Shown here one piece after another: positions 50,474 to 58,547 of a stretch of DNA of 64,000 bases (its first letter is position 1; each line of letters begins with the position of its first letter). The notes under the pieces were generated by a model. That model ran no database searches. It worked only from the letters and a program-made list of their open reading frames with translations, and had not been told where the DNA came from. Source of the stretch: M3007 sp031425035 (GTDB lineage: Bacteria > Bacteroidota > Bacteroidia > Chitinophagales > Saprospiraceae). The DNA lies in NCBI GenBank assembly GCA_031425035.1, contig JANPIN010000124.1, forward strand, positions 1 through 64,000, in the 5' to 3' direction. Position numbers and translations under genes: made by a program.

Positions 50474-52621
50474 CTAATGCGCCAGCATACTTACCGAAAT
50501 ACTTTTTTTGGCGCTGCCAACCGGGGCATAATGGACCTGTAAATCCCCCTGACCACCCGTGTTGGAATAATTTAGTTGAAATGGATGCCAGCCTTTTTGC
50601 AGGTAGATCATACCACTGCGCTCCTGCATGCCATGATTACCCCCGTTATCTACAACTACCTGATGGTCAATGCTTAGTACGCTACCGTCATCCGATTCTG
50701 TCCAAAATTGGTATCCACCTGTAGCCGCCACACCGACATAGCCCTGCCAGACCTGGGTGCAGGCCTGTGTCCGGCAAACCGGCTGCAAACTGATGGTGCT
50801 GACAACCTGCAGCGGGCTTTTCGGACCCGTTTTATTGCTATCCGGCTGATCAACCGTATAGGCAGTGTTCAGGCCCATGGGCGGTAACTGCATAAAGGTC
50901 GTGGCCACCAGCAGCTCGAACTTCTGGACCGTATCCCTGGCCTCGTTGCTATCCAGCACTTTAGTTTTGAACGCTTTGGCCCGTATTTGACCAGGTGTTT
51001 TTGGCGTAAAAGGGGTCGTGAAAACCGGCGAAACAGCCGTCACCGCCGAGCCGTTCGTGGTATACCGAATTGTAGCGCCGGGTGTCGCGCAGCTGATACT
51101 GACCGTCGGCGCCATGTTGGTCTGGGCATAGTCCACCTGAATATGCGGGGTAGCCACAAAATTTCCAAAACCGCCGATCCGGATCACGTAGGCCTCGGGC
51201 GCCTGGAACGTATTCGGATTATAGTCCGGTAAATACACCACCGTTTGACCCGCCGTGGTCGTATAACGCAGCGTTTGGCCGGTCGCTAAAAGCGTCAACC
51301 GGCTGCCGGGCGGAATTTTCAGGTCTTTAAGCACGATCTGGCGATTATCGGGCCAGCGCGGGAAAATGGCGTACAGCGAATTGGTCGCCGGTTTATAGGT
51401 GAAAAATACTTCCCGCGTCGCGTAGCCGGGGTCGGGGTCCACGGTTTGTTTCAACAGCGGATCGATGGGTAAATGGTCGGCCGGAGTAGGGGAGGGCTTC
51501 CAGTCGCGTTTGCCGGCACTCCACTGACTGCTCGTCCGCCAGCGCCGGGTGCCGTAAATAGCTTCGCCGTTGATCTTCAACCATTTGCCAATGCTCAGCA
51601 GCCGTTCCTGCATAATGGGCGGGATTTTACCGGAAGCGTCGGGGCCAATGTCGAGCAGGAAGTTGCCGCCGCGGCTGACCTTATCCACCAGGTGCAGCAC
51701 CAGGGATTGCGCGCTGTTATAATCCCAGGCATCCTCGGCGCGGTTATAACCATAGGAGGCGCCCATGCCCCGGCTCTCTTCCCAGGCATGATCGGCAAAA
51801 TCGAGGTCAGGCTGGTACTCGGGGGTGTAAATGCCGGCATGCCGGAAGCGCACGCCATCGCCCCAGCGGTCGTTCACTACCACGGAGTCGCGGACCGGGC
51901 TTTCATTATATAACCAGCTCAGGAACTGCGGCGATTGAAAGGTTTCCGGACTGGCTTCCCAGTCGCCATCCGCCCAGATCACGGCGGGGTGGTAGCGGTC
52001 AACCAGGTCGTGCAGTTGCGGGATCATGTGTTCGCGGGCAAAGCGGGAGGGATTAATTTTCCAGAGCGGATTAAACCATTCGTACAGGGAAAAGTAAAGT
52101 CCCGGCTGTACGTCCGTCTGCCGGAGCGCCGCGAAAAGCGGTTCGATCAGGTCGCGCTTCGGTCCGCGCTCGGCGGCATTCCAGGGAAAACCCCAGGTGC
52201 GGGAAGCGTCCGCGCTGGGCCACAGGCAAAAGCCGTCGTGGTGTTTGGAGGTCAGGACGACGTATTTAGCGCCCGCTGCTTGAAAAAGCTGGGCCCAGGC
52301 CGTCGGGTCGTATAATTCGGCCTTGAAATCGTCGGCCAGGTCGTAGTAAGTGCGCGTACCGAAACGCGTACGCTGATAGTCGCCGATCTTTCCGTTCTGC
52401 CCTTTCGTTTCCAAATTGTATTGATACCACTCGGCGTAATTGCCTTTAAGCGTATAACCCGGCACGGAGTACACGCCCCAGTGGATGAAAATACCAAACT
52501 TGGCGTCCTGCCACCACAAAGGCGTGGCGCGTTGATCGAGCGATGCCCAGTCGGGCGTGTAAGTCATTTGGGCGGCCAGCAGTCCGGGAAACAGGCAGAA
52601 CAGAAAGACGAAGCGCATCAT
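50474..52621 (-). CDS. GH29 alpha-L-fucosidase with chitobiase-like and PA14-like modules
   Basis: A 715-residue secreted enzyme; the double ATG at 52621/52618 starts a signal peptide ending GLLAAQ. The barrel carries WWQDAKFGIFIHWGVYSVPG, TSKHHDGFCLWPS and VIWADGDWE with D218 the expected nucleophile. After about residue 480 come a chitobiase C-terminal-like beta domain (APTVSISCATPGATIRYTTNG) and a PA14-like domain (about 610-710: QVWQGYVGVAATGGYQFWTESDDGS), likely carbohydrate-binding. It removes alpha-fucose from glycans outside the cytoplasm. It is not close in sequence to the GH29 at 16407-17843 (a different WWDGA/WADGD subfamily). Candidate -7-like box TACTTTCG at 52655-52662. Confidence 0.93.
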   Translation of the reverse strand: MMRFVFLFCLFPGLLAAQMTYTPDWASLDQRATPLWWQDAKFGIFIHWGVYSVPGYTLKGNYAEWYQYNLETKGQNGKIGDYQRTRFGTRTYYDLADDFKAELYDPTAWAQLFQAAGAKYVVLTSKHHDGFCLWPSADASRTWGFPWNAAERGPKRDLIEPLFAALRQTDVQPGLYFSLYEWFNPLWKINPSRFAREHMIPQLHDLVDRYHPAVIWADGDWEASPETFQSPQFLSWLYNESPVRDSVVVNDRWGDGVRFRHAGIYTPEYQPDLDFADHAWEESRGMGASYGYNRAEDAWDYNSAQSLVLHLVDKVSRGGNFLLDIGPDASGKIPPIMQERLLSIGKWLKINGEAIYGTRRWRTSSQWSAGKRDWKPSPTPADHLPIDPLLKQTVDPDPGYATREVFFTYKPATNSLYAIFPRWPDNRQIVLKDLKIPPGSRLTLLATGQTLRYTTTAGQTVVYLPDYNPNTFQAPEAYVIRIGGFGNFVATPHIQVDYAQTNMAPTVSISCATPGATIRYTTNGSAVTAVSPVFTTPFTPKTPGQIRAKAFKTKVLDSNEARDTVQKFELLVATTFMQLPPMGLNTAYTVDQPDSNKTGPKSPLQVVSTISLQPVCRTQACTQVWQGYVGVAATGGYQFWTESDDGSVLSIDHQVVVDNGGNHGMQERSGMIYLQKGWHPFQLNYSNTGGQGDLQVHYAPVGSAKKSISVSMLAH

Positions 52622-52654
52622 TTTTGCAAATGGAAAAACAGGTGAATGGATGGG

Positions 52655-52662
52655 CGAAAGTA
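52655..52662 (-). promoter_or_regulatory. -7-like box of the second fucosidase (TACTTTCG)
   Basis: One mismatch to TANNTTTG; the leader would be about 28 nt. No -33 TTG at the right distance. Confidence 0.35.
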
Positions 52663-52791
52663 GCACCCGCAGGAATGAGGTAGCGGCCAATATCTGCAGA
52701 TTTTAATTTTAATTTGCGTGTTTCAGGCTACATAAAAAGGCGAATACCGGCGGGCCGGCCAAACCTAAAAAAATGTTTTTTCATTGTGGAC

Positions 52792-52822
52792 TTGGATCAT
52801 TCAAACTTTCCGTTTAGGTTTG
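52792..52822 (+). promoter_or_regulatory. Promoter of the Phe/Tyr operon leader
   Basis: TTG (52792-52794), a 20-nt spacer and TAGGTTTG (52815-52822) fit the Bacteroidota consensus. Transcription would start near 52828, about 20 nt before the leader-peptide ATG at 52849. Confidence 0.65.
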
Positions 52823-52848
52823 CGCTGTAATAGTACAATGATACACTG

Positions 52849-52938
52849 ATGCAACAGCACACGTTTTATTTTGGGTTTTCTTTTTATTTTTTCTTTTACG
52901 GAAAGGAAAAAAGGAACAGCCTGTGCGCGTCGGTATAA
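52849..52938 (+). CDS. Phe/Tyr-rich leader peptide (attenuator)
   Basis: A 29-codon frame with ATG at 52849 and TAA at 52936-52938. Codons 6-17 read FYFGFSFYFFFY: seven Phe and three Tyr in twelve residues, then a basic tail (GKEKRNSLCASV). It is followed 22 nt later by a strong hairpin (52961-52998) and then pheA. The arrangement matches phe-operon leader peptides of enterobacteria, where stalling at Phe codons controls termination. Here both end products of the operon, Phe and Tyr, are represented. The frame is not related to neighbouring genes and lies behind a consensus promoter. Confidence 0.85.
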   Translation: MQQHTFYFGFSFYFFFYGKEKRNSLCASV

Positions 52939-52960
52939 ATAACTAGCTGACAATCAACGC

Positions 52961-52998
52961 CAAAGAGGGGGTTCCTGATAACAGGAACCCCCTCTTTG
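52961..52998 (+). terminator. Attenuator hairpin before pheA
   Basis: A perfect 17-bp stem, CAAAGAGGGGGTTCCTG and its complement, around the loop ATAA, followed by TATTTCATCCCCTTTTT. The left arm bases GTTCCT (52971-52976) could instead pair with AGGAAC (52912-52917) near the end of the leader frame, a possible but short antiterminator. The U tract is interrupted, so termination may be partial. Confidence 0.75.
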
Positions 52999-53026
52999 TA
53001 TTTCATCCCCTTTTTAATTTTCATCC

Positions 53027-53929
53027 ATGTCTACCGTTCCAGTTTCCATACCCGCTATCGGGCAAAAGCAAACGCCGTCTACGTTGCGGGTCGCTATACA
53101 GGGTGTGCGCGGCGCCTTTCATGAAATTGCAGCCCGCTCTTTCTTTGGTCCGGCGGTACAGGTTGTGCCGGCCGACTCTTTCCGGGTATTATTCGAGCAG
53201 GCCCTCGACGGCGGGCAGACCGATACGGCCGTACTGGCTATTGAGAACAGTATTGCCGGTAGTATTCTGGGTAATTACAAGCTGCTGCAGCAAAGCGATC
53301 TGGTCATAGTGGGGGAAGTGTTCCTGCGCATTCAACAGAATCTGCTGGCTTTACCGGGTGTAGCGATCAATGATCTGCGCGAGGTGCATTCCCATCCGAT
53401 GGCGCTGGCGCAGTGCGCGGAATTTTTCAAGTTACATCCGCATATCCGACTGGTCGAATCGGAAGATACCGCCGCGAGTGCCGCCCAGGTCAGTACCGGA
53501 CAGTTGCAGCATACAGGCGCCATTGCCAGTACATTGGCTGCCGAGTTATATGATCTGCAGGTACTGGCGCCCGGCATCGAGGATAATCCGGTTAATTTCA
53601 CCCGGTTCCTGGCGGTACAGCGCCGATCCTCCGCCCTGCCGGTACCAGGCGCTAATAAGGTGTCGGTCAGTTTCGTCACCGCCCACCAGCCGGGCAGCCT
53701 GAGCCGTATCCTGGCCATGCTCGCCGCACAAAGCGCCAATCTCACCAAAATCCAGTCCGTACCCCTGCTGGGCCGGGCCTGGGAATATCGTTTTTTCGTG
53801 GATTTCAGCGTCCAGAACCCGGCCACACTGCCCGCCACCCTTCGTTTGCTGGACGCCATGACCGCCGACTGTTCCGTCCTCGGCATCTACCGCGCCGCAG
53901 AACACATCTCCGCCCCCAATAACCAATAA
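53027..53929 (+). CDS. pheA: Prephenate dehydratase
   Basis: A 300-residue enzyme turning prephenate into phenylpyruvate in Phe synthesis. The catalytic domain (about 20-200) carries ENSIAGSI and the diagnostic T192-R-F194 in NFTRFLAV; the ACT domain (about 210-290, VSFVTAHQPGSLSRILAMLAAQSANLTKIQS) binds Phe for feedback control. No chorismate mutase domain is fused here; that activity lies in the DAHP synthase downstream. The last residues (APNNQ) and stop are encoded by a CCAATAA heptamer array. Confidence 0.95.
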   Translation: MSTVPVSIPAIGQKQTPSTLRVAIQGVRGAFHEIAARSFFGPAVQVVPADSFRVLFEQALDGGQTDTAVLAIENSIAGSILGNYKLLQQSDLVIVGEVFLRIQQNLLALPGVAINDLREVHSHPMALAQCAEFFKLHPHIRLVESEDTAASAAQVSTGQLQHTGAIASTLAAELYDLQVLAPGIEDNPVNFTRFLAVQRRSSALPVPGANKVSVSFVTAHQPGSLSRILAMLAAQSANLTKIQSVPLLGRAWEYRFFVDFSVQNPATLPATLRLLDAMTADCSVLGIYRAAEHISAPNNQ

Positions 53930-53941
53930 CTAATAACCAAT
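53917..53941 (+). repeat. CCAATAA heptamer array overlapping the pheA 3' end
   Basis: Three to four units (CCAATAA, CCAATAA, CTAATAA, CCAATA). The first supplies the stop codon of pheA; the array ends 5 bp before the aminotransferase ATG. Same family as 33762-33820. Confidence 0.8.
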
Positions 53942-53945
53942 ACAC

Positions 53946-55124
53946 ATGATCCAGCCAGCCAGCCGCCTCGACGGCATTTCGGAATACTACTTTGCCGGCA
54001 AACTCCGGGAAATTGCCCAGCGGCAGCGCGACGGCCATCCGGTACTCAACTTCGGCATTGGTTCGCCTGATCTGCCGCCAGCGCCGGCGGTGGTGGAGGC
54101 CCTGTCGGCAGCCGCCCAACAGCCGCAAAACCATGGTTATCAATCCTATACCGGCATTCCGGCACTGCGGGCGGCCTGGGCGAACTGGTACGCCACCTAT
54201 TACCAGGTCACGCTGGATCCGGAGCGGCAAATCCTGCCCCTGATCGGTTCGAAGGAAGGCATTGTGCACGTAGCGATGACCTTTTTGCAGCCGGGTGACG
54301 TGGCGCTGGTGCCCAATCCCGGCTACCCGGCCTACCGCGCCGCGACTAAATTAGCCGGCGCCGAAGTGCAACTGTACGACCTGCAGGCCGCAAATAACTG
54401 GCTGCCCGATCTGGATGCCCTGGCGAAAACCGACCTGCGAGCCGTAAAGATCATGTGGGTCAATTATCCGCACATGCCCACCGGAGCGCCGGCCTCCCCG
54501 CAAGTATTCCAGGGTTTAGTGGACTTTAGCCGGGCGCATAACATCCTGATCGTCAATGACAACCCCTATAGTTTTATTTTAAATGACCGCCCCATTAGCA
54601 TCCTCGCCGCCACCGGCGCAGAAGAGGTGGCGCTGGAACTGAACTCGCTTTCCAAGTCGCATAACATGGCCGGCTGGCGCGTGGGCATGATAGCCGGGCA
54701 CCCGGACTACCTGGCGGCCATCCTGCGTTTTAAAAGCAATATGGATTCTGGTCAGTTTCTACCGGTGCAACTGGCCGCCGTCCAGGCCCTGCAACTGCCG
54801 GCCAGCTGGTACCAAGATCAGCATAGCATCTACCGCGAACGTCAGCAGCTCGCTTTTGCCCTGCTGACAGCGCTGGACTGCAGTTTTGAAAAGACCCAGC
54901 AAGGCATGTTTGTCTGGGCAAAAATTCCGCAGCACTATACGGATGGTTATGCGCTCAGCGATGAGTTACTCTACGAAAAAGACCTGTTCCTCACGCCCGG
55001 CGGCATTTTCGGCTCCAATGGCGATCCATACATCCGCATTTCCCTTTGCAGCCCCGCCAAAACCCTCCAAACCGGCCTCCAACGCCTAAGCCCTGCCTCC
55101 TGTCACCTGTCACCTAACCCCTAA
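53946..55124 (+). CDS. Class I/II PLP aminotransferase, likely aromatic
   Basis: A 392-residue PLP enzyme of fold type I. Key features: NFGIGSPDLPP near the N-terminus, NPGYPAY, NYPHMPTGAPAS, and the PLP lysine K237 in NSLSKSHNMAGWR. By its place between prephenate dehydratase and prephenate dehydrogenase it should transaminate phenylpyruvate and hydroxyphenylpyruvate to Phe and Tyr; LL-diaminopimelate aminotransferases are close relatives. The last ten residues (SPASCHLSPNP) are encoded by a heptamer array, an apparent C-terminal extension. Confidence 0.9.
   Translation: MIQPASRLDGISEYYFAGKLREIAQRQRDGHPVLNFGIGSPDLPPAPAVVEALSAAAQQPQNHGYQSYTGIPALRAAWANWYATYYQVTLDPERQILPLIGSKEGIVHVAMTFLQPGDVALVPNPGYPAYRAATKLAGAEVQLYDLQAANNWLPDLDALAKTDLRAVKIMWVNYPHMPTGAPASPQVFQGLVDFSRAHNILIVNDNPYSFILNDRPISILAATGAEEVALELNSLSKSHNMAGWRVGMIAGHPDYLAAILRFKSNMDSGQFLPVQLAAVQALQLPASWYQDQHSIYRERQQLAFALLTALDCSFEKTQQGMFVWAKIPQHYTDGYALSDELLYEKDLFLTPGGIFGSNGDPYIRISLCSPAKTLQTGLQRLSPASCHLSPNP
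55090..55124 (+). repeat. Heptamer array overlapping the aminotransferase 3' end
   Basis: Units CTGCCTC, CTGTCAC, CTGTCAC, CTAACCC, CTAA form the last codons and the stop, ending 4 bp before the tyrA ATG. It belongs to the CTCCTRA family. Confidence 0.75.
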
Positions 55125-55128
55125 TCAA

Positions 55129-55974
55129 ATGTTCATCACCATTATCGGCCCCGGCCTCATCGGCGGATCCATCGCCATCGGACTGCGGGCAAGCGGCTTC
55201 GCTACCCGGATTATCGGCGTGGATAGTAATCCCGCCCACGCTGCCCACGCCCTCGAGCTGGGTTTGGTGGACGAGGTACTGTCCCTTCCCGAAGCAATTC
55301 GCGCCAGCCGGATCATCGTCGTGGCCACCCCGGTCGATAGCCTGTTGACGCTGCTGCCCCGGGTACTGGATCTGGTCCAGGAGGAGCAGGTCGTACTCGA
55401 TGCCGGTTCCACCAAGGAAGCGGTGCTACAGGCCGTAGCCGGCCATCCCCGGCGCGACAGGTTTGTAGCCACCCATCCGATGGCCGGTACGGAATATTCC
55501 GGTCCGGCGGCGGCCATACCGGGTCTTTTCGCCGGCAAGTGCTGCGTTTTCAGCGAGATCGAGCAAAGCGCGCCCGATGCCGTGGAGATCGTGCAGCAAC
55601 TATATCGGACGCTGGGCATGCACTTCGCCTACCTGAACGGGGTGGCGCACGATCTGCACGTCGCCTATGTCAGTCATATTTCCCACATCGCTTCTTTCGC
55701 GCTGGCCCTAACGGTGCTGGAAAAAGAACGGGAAGAAGACCGGATTTTCGAGTTGGCCAGCGCCGGTTTCGGGACCACCGTGCGACTGGCGAAAAGCAGC
55801 CCGGACACCTGGATCCCCATTTTTCGCCAGAACCGCGACAACGTGCTGGACGTGCTGGATGAGTTCATCAACACCATCAGCCGCTTCCGGACGCTCCTCA
55901 TTAAAAAAGACTTCGACACCTTCGAAGCCTATATCCGGCAAGCCAATGACATCCGCCGGATCATTGATAAGTAG
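55129..55974 (+). CDS. tyrA: Prephenate dehydrogenase
   Basis: A 281-residue NAD(P)-dependent enzyme making 4-hydroxyphenylpyruvate for Tyr synthesis. Dinucleotide loop GPGLIGGSIA at 7-16; AGSTKEAV, THPMAGTEYSG and HDLHVAYVSHISHIASFALA are family motifs. The ACT or chorismate mutase domains found in some homologues are absent. It starts 4 bp after the upstream stop. Confidence 0.95.
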   Translation: MFITIIGPGLIGGSIAIGLRASGFATRIIGVDSNPAHAAHALELGLVDEVLSLPEAIRASRIIVVATPVDSLLTLLPRVLDLVQEEQVVLDAGSTKEAVLQAVAGHPRRDRFVATHPMAGTEYSGPAAAIPGLFAGKCCVFSEIEQSAPDAVEIVQQLYRTLGMHFAYLNGVAHDLHVAYVSHISHIASFALALTVLEKEREEDRIFELASAGFGTTVRLAKSSPDTWIPIFRQNRDNVLDVLDEFINTISRFRTLLIKKDFDTFEAYIRQANDIRRIIDK

Positions 55975-56000
55975 TTCATCGTTCATCGTTCATACATAAA
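55972..56000 (+). repeat. GTTCATM heptamer array, tyrA-DAHP synthase gap
   Basis: GTTCATC, GTTCATC, GTTCATA followed by CATAAA, starting within the tyrA stop codon. It shares its last 13 nt with the array before ftsI (26041-26064). Confidence 0.75.
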
Positions 56001-56005
56001 GAATC

Positions 56006-57073
56006 ATGTTTCAAAAGAAAGAAAATCGTCCGTTTCGTATTGCCGGCCCTTGTTCGGCGGAGACCGAGGAACAAGTCATGGCCGTTGCCCACGGGCTGGC
56101 CCCTTTAGGCATCGATCTTTTCCGTGCCGGCGTATGGAAACCCCGCACCCGTCCCGGCGCTTTCGAAGGGAACGGCGCCGTTGCACTGCCCTGGTTGCGA
56201 CGGGTCAAACAGGAAACCGGTCTGCGCACCACCATCGAAGTTGCCAATGCCAACCAGGTGTATGAAGCGCTCAAACATGGCGTGGATGTCCTCTGGATTG
56301 GGGCCAGAACCACGGTCAATCCGTTTTCCGTGCAGGAAATTGCCGATGCCTTGCGCGGGGTAGACGTTCCGGTGCTGATCAAAAATCCCGTCAATCCCGA
56401 CCTCGAACTGTGGATAGGCGCTATCGAGCGCATTCAGCAGGCGGGCGTGACCCAGGTCGGCGCCATTCACCGGGGCTTTTCGGCTTACGCCAAATCTAAA
56501 TTCCGCAATGCGCCCTACTGGGAAATACCGATCGAACTGCGCCGCCGGATGCCGGAACTGCCGCTGATCTGCGATAACTCCCATATTTGCGGCAACCGCG
56601 AAGACCTGCTCGAAGTCGCCCAGCAAGCCCTCGACCTGAATTACGACGGACTGATGACGGAGGTGCATAGTACCCCGGATGCGGCCTGGAGCGATGCCAA
56701 ACAACAAATTACGCCTGTTATCTATGGCGAACTGCTGAACCGCCTCATTGTGCGCCGGGAGACGACCGACAATGCCGAGTTCCTGGAACACATCGAGAAT
56801 CTGCGCCATAAAATCGATGAAGTGGATCTGGAAGTGCTGAATCTACTGTCCCGCCGGATGCGTTTCGCGGAAGACATTGGGCGTTACAAACAGCGGAACA
56901 ACATCAGTATTTTGCAGGCCAGCCGCTGGAATGAAATCCTGGACAAGGGTTTTGCCGAAGGTCGCCAGCGCGGACTCAGTGAGGATTTTGTGGAGAAATT
57001 CCTGTCCGCTATTCACCAGGAAAGTATTGCCCATCAACAGTCGGTGATGCAGACCACTAAAATTGATGTTTAA
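56006..57073 (+). CDS. Bifunctional DAHP synthase / chorismate mutase
   Basis: A 355-residue fusion. The N-terminal DAHP synthase (about 1-255; FRIAGPCSAETEEQVM, FRAGVWKPRTRPGAFEG, ICDNSHICGNRE) condenses PEP and erythrose-4-phosphate, the first step of aromatic synthesis. The C-terminal AroQ-type chorismate mutase (about 265-350; ENLRHKIDEVDLEVLNLLSRRMRFAEDIGRYKQ) makes prephenate for the two upstream enzymes. With pheA, the aminotransferase and tyrA it forms a complete branch for Phe and Tyr. It is the last gene of the operon, followed by paired inverted repeats. Confidence 0.95.
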   Translation: MFQKKENRPFRIAGPCSAETEEQVMAVAHGLAPLGIDLFRAGVWKPRTRPGAFEGNGAVALPWLRRVKQETGLRTTIEVANANQVYEALKHGVDVLWIGARTTVNPFSVQEIADALRGVDVPVLIKNPVNPDLELWIGAIERIQQAGVTQVGAIHRGFSAYAKSKFRNAPYWEIPIELRRRMPELPLICDNSHICGNREDLLEVAQQALDLNYDGLMTEVHSTPDAAWSDAKQQITPVIYGELLNRLIVRRETTDNAEFLEHIENLRHKIDEVDLEVLNLLSRRMRFAEDIGRYKQRNNISILQASRWNEILDKGFAEGRQRGLSEDFVEKFLSAIHQESIAHQQSVMQTTKIDV

Positions 57074-57078
57074 AGAGT

Positions 57079-57170
57079 TTACCACATCAGAGCATATCAG
57101 AGACATCACCACCGAGTACTCTAAATCGGCTTTTGTCTATGTCCTTATGTGCCCTGATGTGGTGAAAAAA
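57079..57170. repeat. Inverted repeat, ACCACATCAG family, copy 1
   Basis: The left arm begins TTACCACATCAGAGCATATC; the right arm contains CCTTATGTGCCCTGATGTGG. Internal 10-12-nt units (CATCAG/CATAAG type) repeat within the arms. It begins 6 bp after the DAHP synthase stop. Confidence 0.75.
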
Positions 57171-57200
57171 TGATTGGCTTACCGAAATGGGTGTTTGAAA

Positions 57201-57300
57201 TTTTACCACATCAGTACACATAAGCGCACCAAGCACGTAGCGTACACCTCCCCATATAGTGTTTTTCTTATGTGCTCTTATGTGCGCTGATGTGATAAAA
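57201..57300. repeat. Inverted repeat, ACCACATCAG family, copy 2
   Basis: The left arm begins TTTTACCACATCAGTACACA; the right arm holds two CTTATGTGC units and GCTGATGTGATAAAA. It is in tandem with copy 1 with about 30 bp between. It ends 30 bp before the pseudouridine synthase ATG. Confidence 0.8.
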
Positions 57301-57329
57301 ATTACACTACGTTCTTTGTATTTTGCGCG

Positions 57330-57974
57330 ATGTCCTACGCACCCCCTGATTATCGTACCTCCCGCCGCTCCACCGCCACTCCACGTTACTTCGCGGTGTA
57401 CAAACCATACGGCCTGCTCTCGCAGTTCAGCCGTGACGTACCGGATCAGCAGACCCTGGCCGACCTGGATTTCGATTTCCCTAAAGACGTGTATCCCGTC
57501 GGCCGCCTTGATGCCGATAGCGAAGGATTGCTGCTGCTGACGAACGATAAAACGCTGAATGATAAGTTGTTGAATCCTAAACACGCCCATCCGCGCACCT
57601 ACTGGGCACAGGTGGAAGGCATACCGGAGGAGCGTGCGCTGGAGCAGTTGCGGCGGGGGGTGAGCCTGCAAATCGATGGTAAAGCCTTTCAAACCCGACC
57701 GGCTGCGGCTCGTTTGCTGCCCGTAGCGCCGGATTTACCGGAACGGCAGCCACCCGTGCGTTTTCGGAAAACAGTACCGGATTGCTGGCTGGAATTGAGC
57801 CTCATCGAAGGGAAAAACCGGCAGGTGCGCCGAATGTGTGCCGCCGTCGGTTATCCGGTGCTGCGCCTGATCCGGGTAGAAATTGATCAACTGCGCCTGA
57901 ACGGTATGCTGCCGGGCGCAGTACTCGAGCTGAGCGCCGAACAGATCCGCGCCATCATGGGCATTAAAGTCTGA
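57330..57974 (+). CDS. rluE: 23S rRNA pseudouridine synthase RluE-like
   Basis: A 214-residue RsuA-family enzyme without an S4 domain. The catalytic GRLD (58-61, D61) is in PVGRLDADSEGLLLLTND; the family ends NRQVRRMCAAVGYPVLRLIRV. The start KPYGLLSQFS and absence of S4 match RluE (E. coli U2457). Assignment to RluE over other RsuA members is by size and this motif. Confidence 0.9.
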   Translation: MSYAPPDYRTSRRSTATPRYFAVYKPYGLLSQFSRDVPDQQTLADLDFDFPKDVYPVGRLDADSEGLLLLTNDKTLNDKLLNPKHAHPRTYWAQVEGIPEERALEQLRRGVSLQIDGKAFQTRPAAARLLPVAPDLPERQPPVRFRKTVPDCWLELSLIEGKNRQVRRMCAAVGYPVLRLIRVEIDQLRLNGMLPGAVLELSAEQIRAIMGIKV

Positions 57975-58016
57975 TCAGGAACCCGTCATTTTTCCGGGCA
58001 AACTAAGCTGGATTCG

Positions 58017-58046
58017 TTGGGGAATGATTGTACCGGTCTATCTTCG
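58017..58046 (+). promoter_or_regulatory. Promoter of the FKBP lipoprotein gene
   Basis: TTG (58017-58019), a 19-nt spacer and TATCTTCG (58039-58046), one base off TANNTTTG. The start near 58052 leaves a 19-nt leader. Confidence 0.55.
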
Positions 58047-58070
58047 CCGCTTAAACTTAATTCAAGCAAC

Positions 58071-58541
58071 ATGCGCATTCTCCCCGTTCTACTGGCTTTT
58101 GCCTGCCTGTCCGTTTTCTCCTGTAAAGAAGGGGAGGTCCTCAGCCCGTCCGAACAACTGCAAAAAGACATCGGCATCATCCAGGACTACCTGGCTAAAA
58201 ATAACCTGACCGCCCAATCCACCGCCTCCGGACTACACTATATAATCGATACCCCCGGTACGAGCGACCACCCGGCAGCTAGTTCAAAAGTGACGGTACA
58301 ATACAGCGGTTACCTGACCGACGGTTCTGTTTTCGATAAAACCAGTCCCGGCCAATCGGTTGCGTTTCCCCTGAAAAATCTCATTCTGGGCTGGCAGGAA
58401 GGTATTCCGATCATCGGCCGGACCGGCAAGATCAAGCTGCTGCTGCCTTCCGCGCTGGGCTATGGCCCACAGGGATCCGGCAGCAGTATTCCGCCCAACG
58501 CGGTGATCATTTTTGATATCACGCTGGTTGATTTCCAATAA
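58071..58541 (+). CDS. FKBP-type peptidyl-prolyl isomerase lipoprotein
   Basis: A 156-residue lipoprotein; the ATG at 58071 gives MRILPVLLAFACLSVFSC with lipid-Cys 18. An FKBP domain follows (about 60-156): SGLHYIIDTPGT, VTVQYSGYLTDGSVFDKT, FPLKNLILGWQEGIPIIGRTGKIKLLLPSALGYG and PPNAVIIFDITLVDF. It should catalyse Xaa-Pro isomerisation for secreted proteins in the periplasm. It is convergent with the SRPBCC gene, 6 bp apart. Confidence 0.93.
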   Translation: MRILPVLLAFACLSVFSCKEGEVLSPSEQLQKDIGIIQDYLAKNNLTAQSTASGLHYIIDTPGTSDHPAASSKVTVQYSGYLTDGSVFDKTSPGQSVAFPLKNLILGWQEGIPIIGRTGKIKLLLPSALGYGPQGSGSSIPPNAVIIFDITLVDFQ

Positions 58542-58547
58542 GGTATA

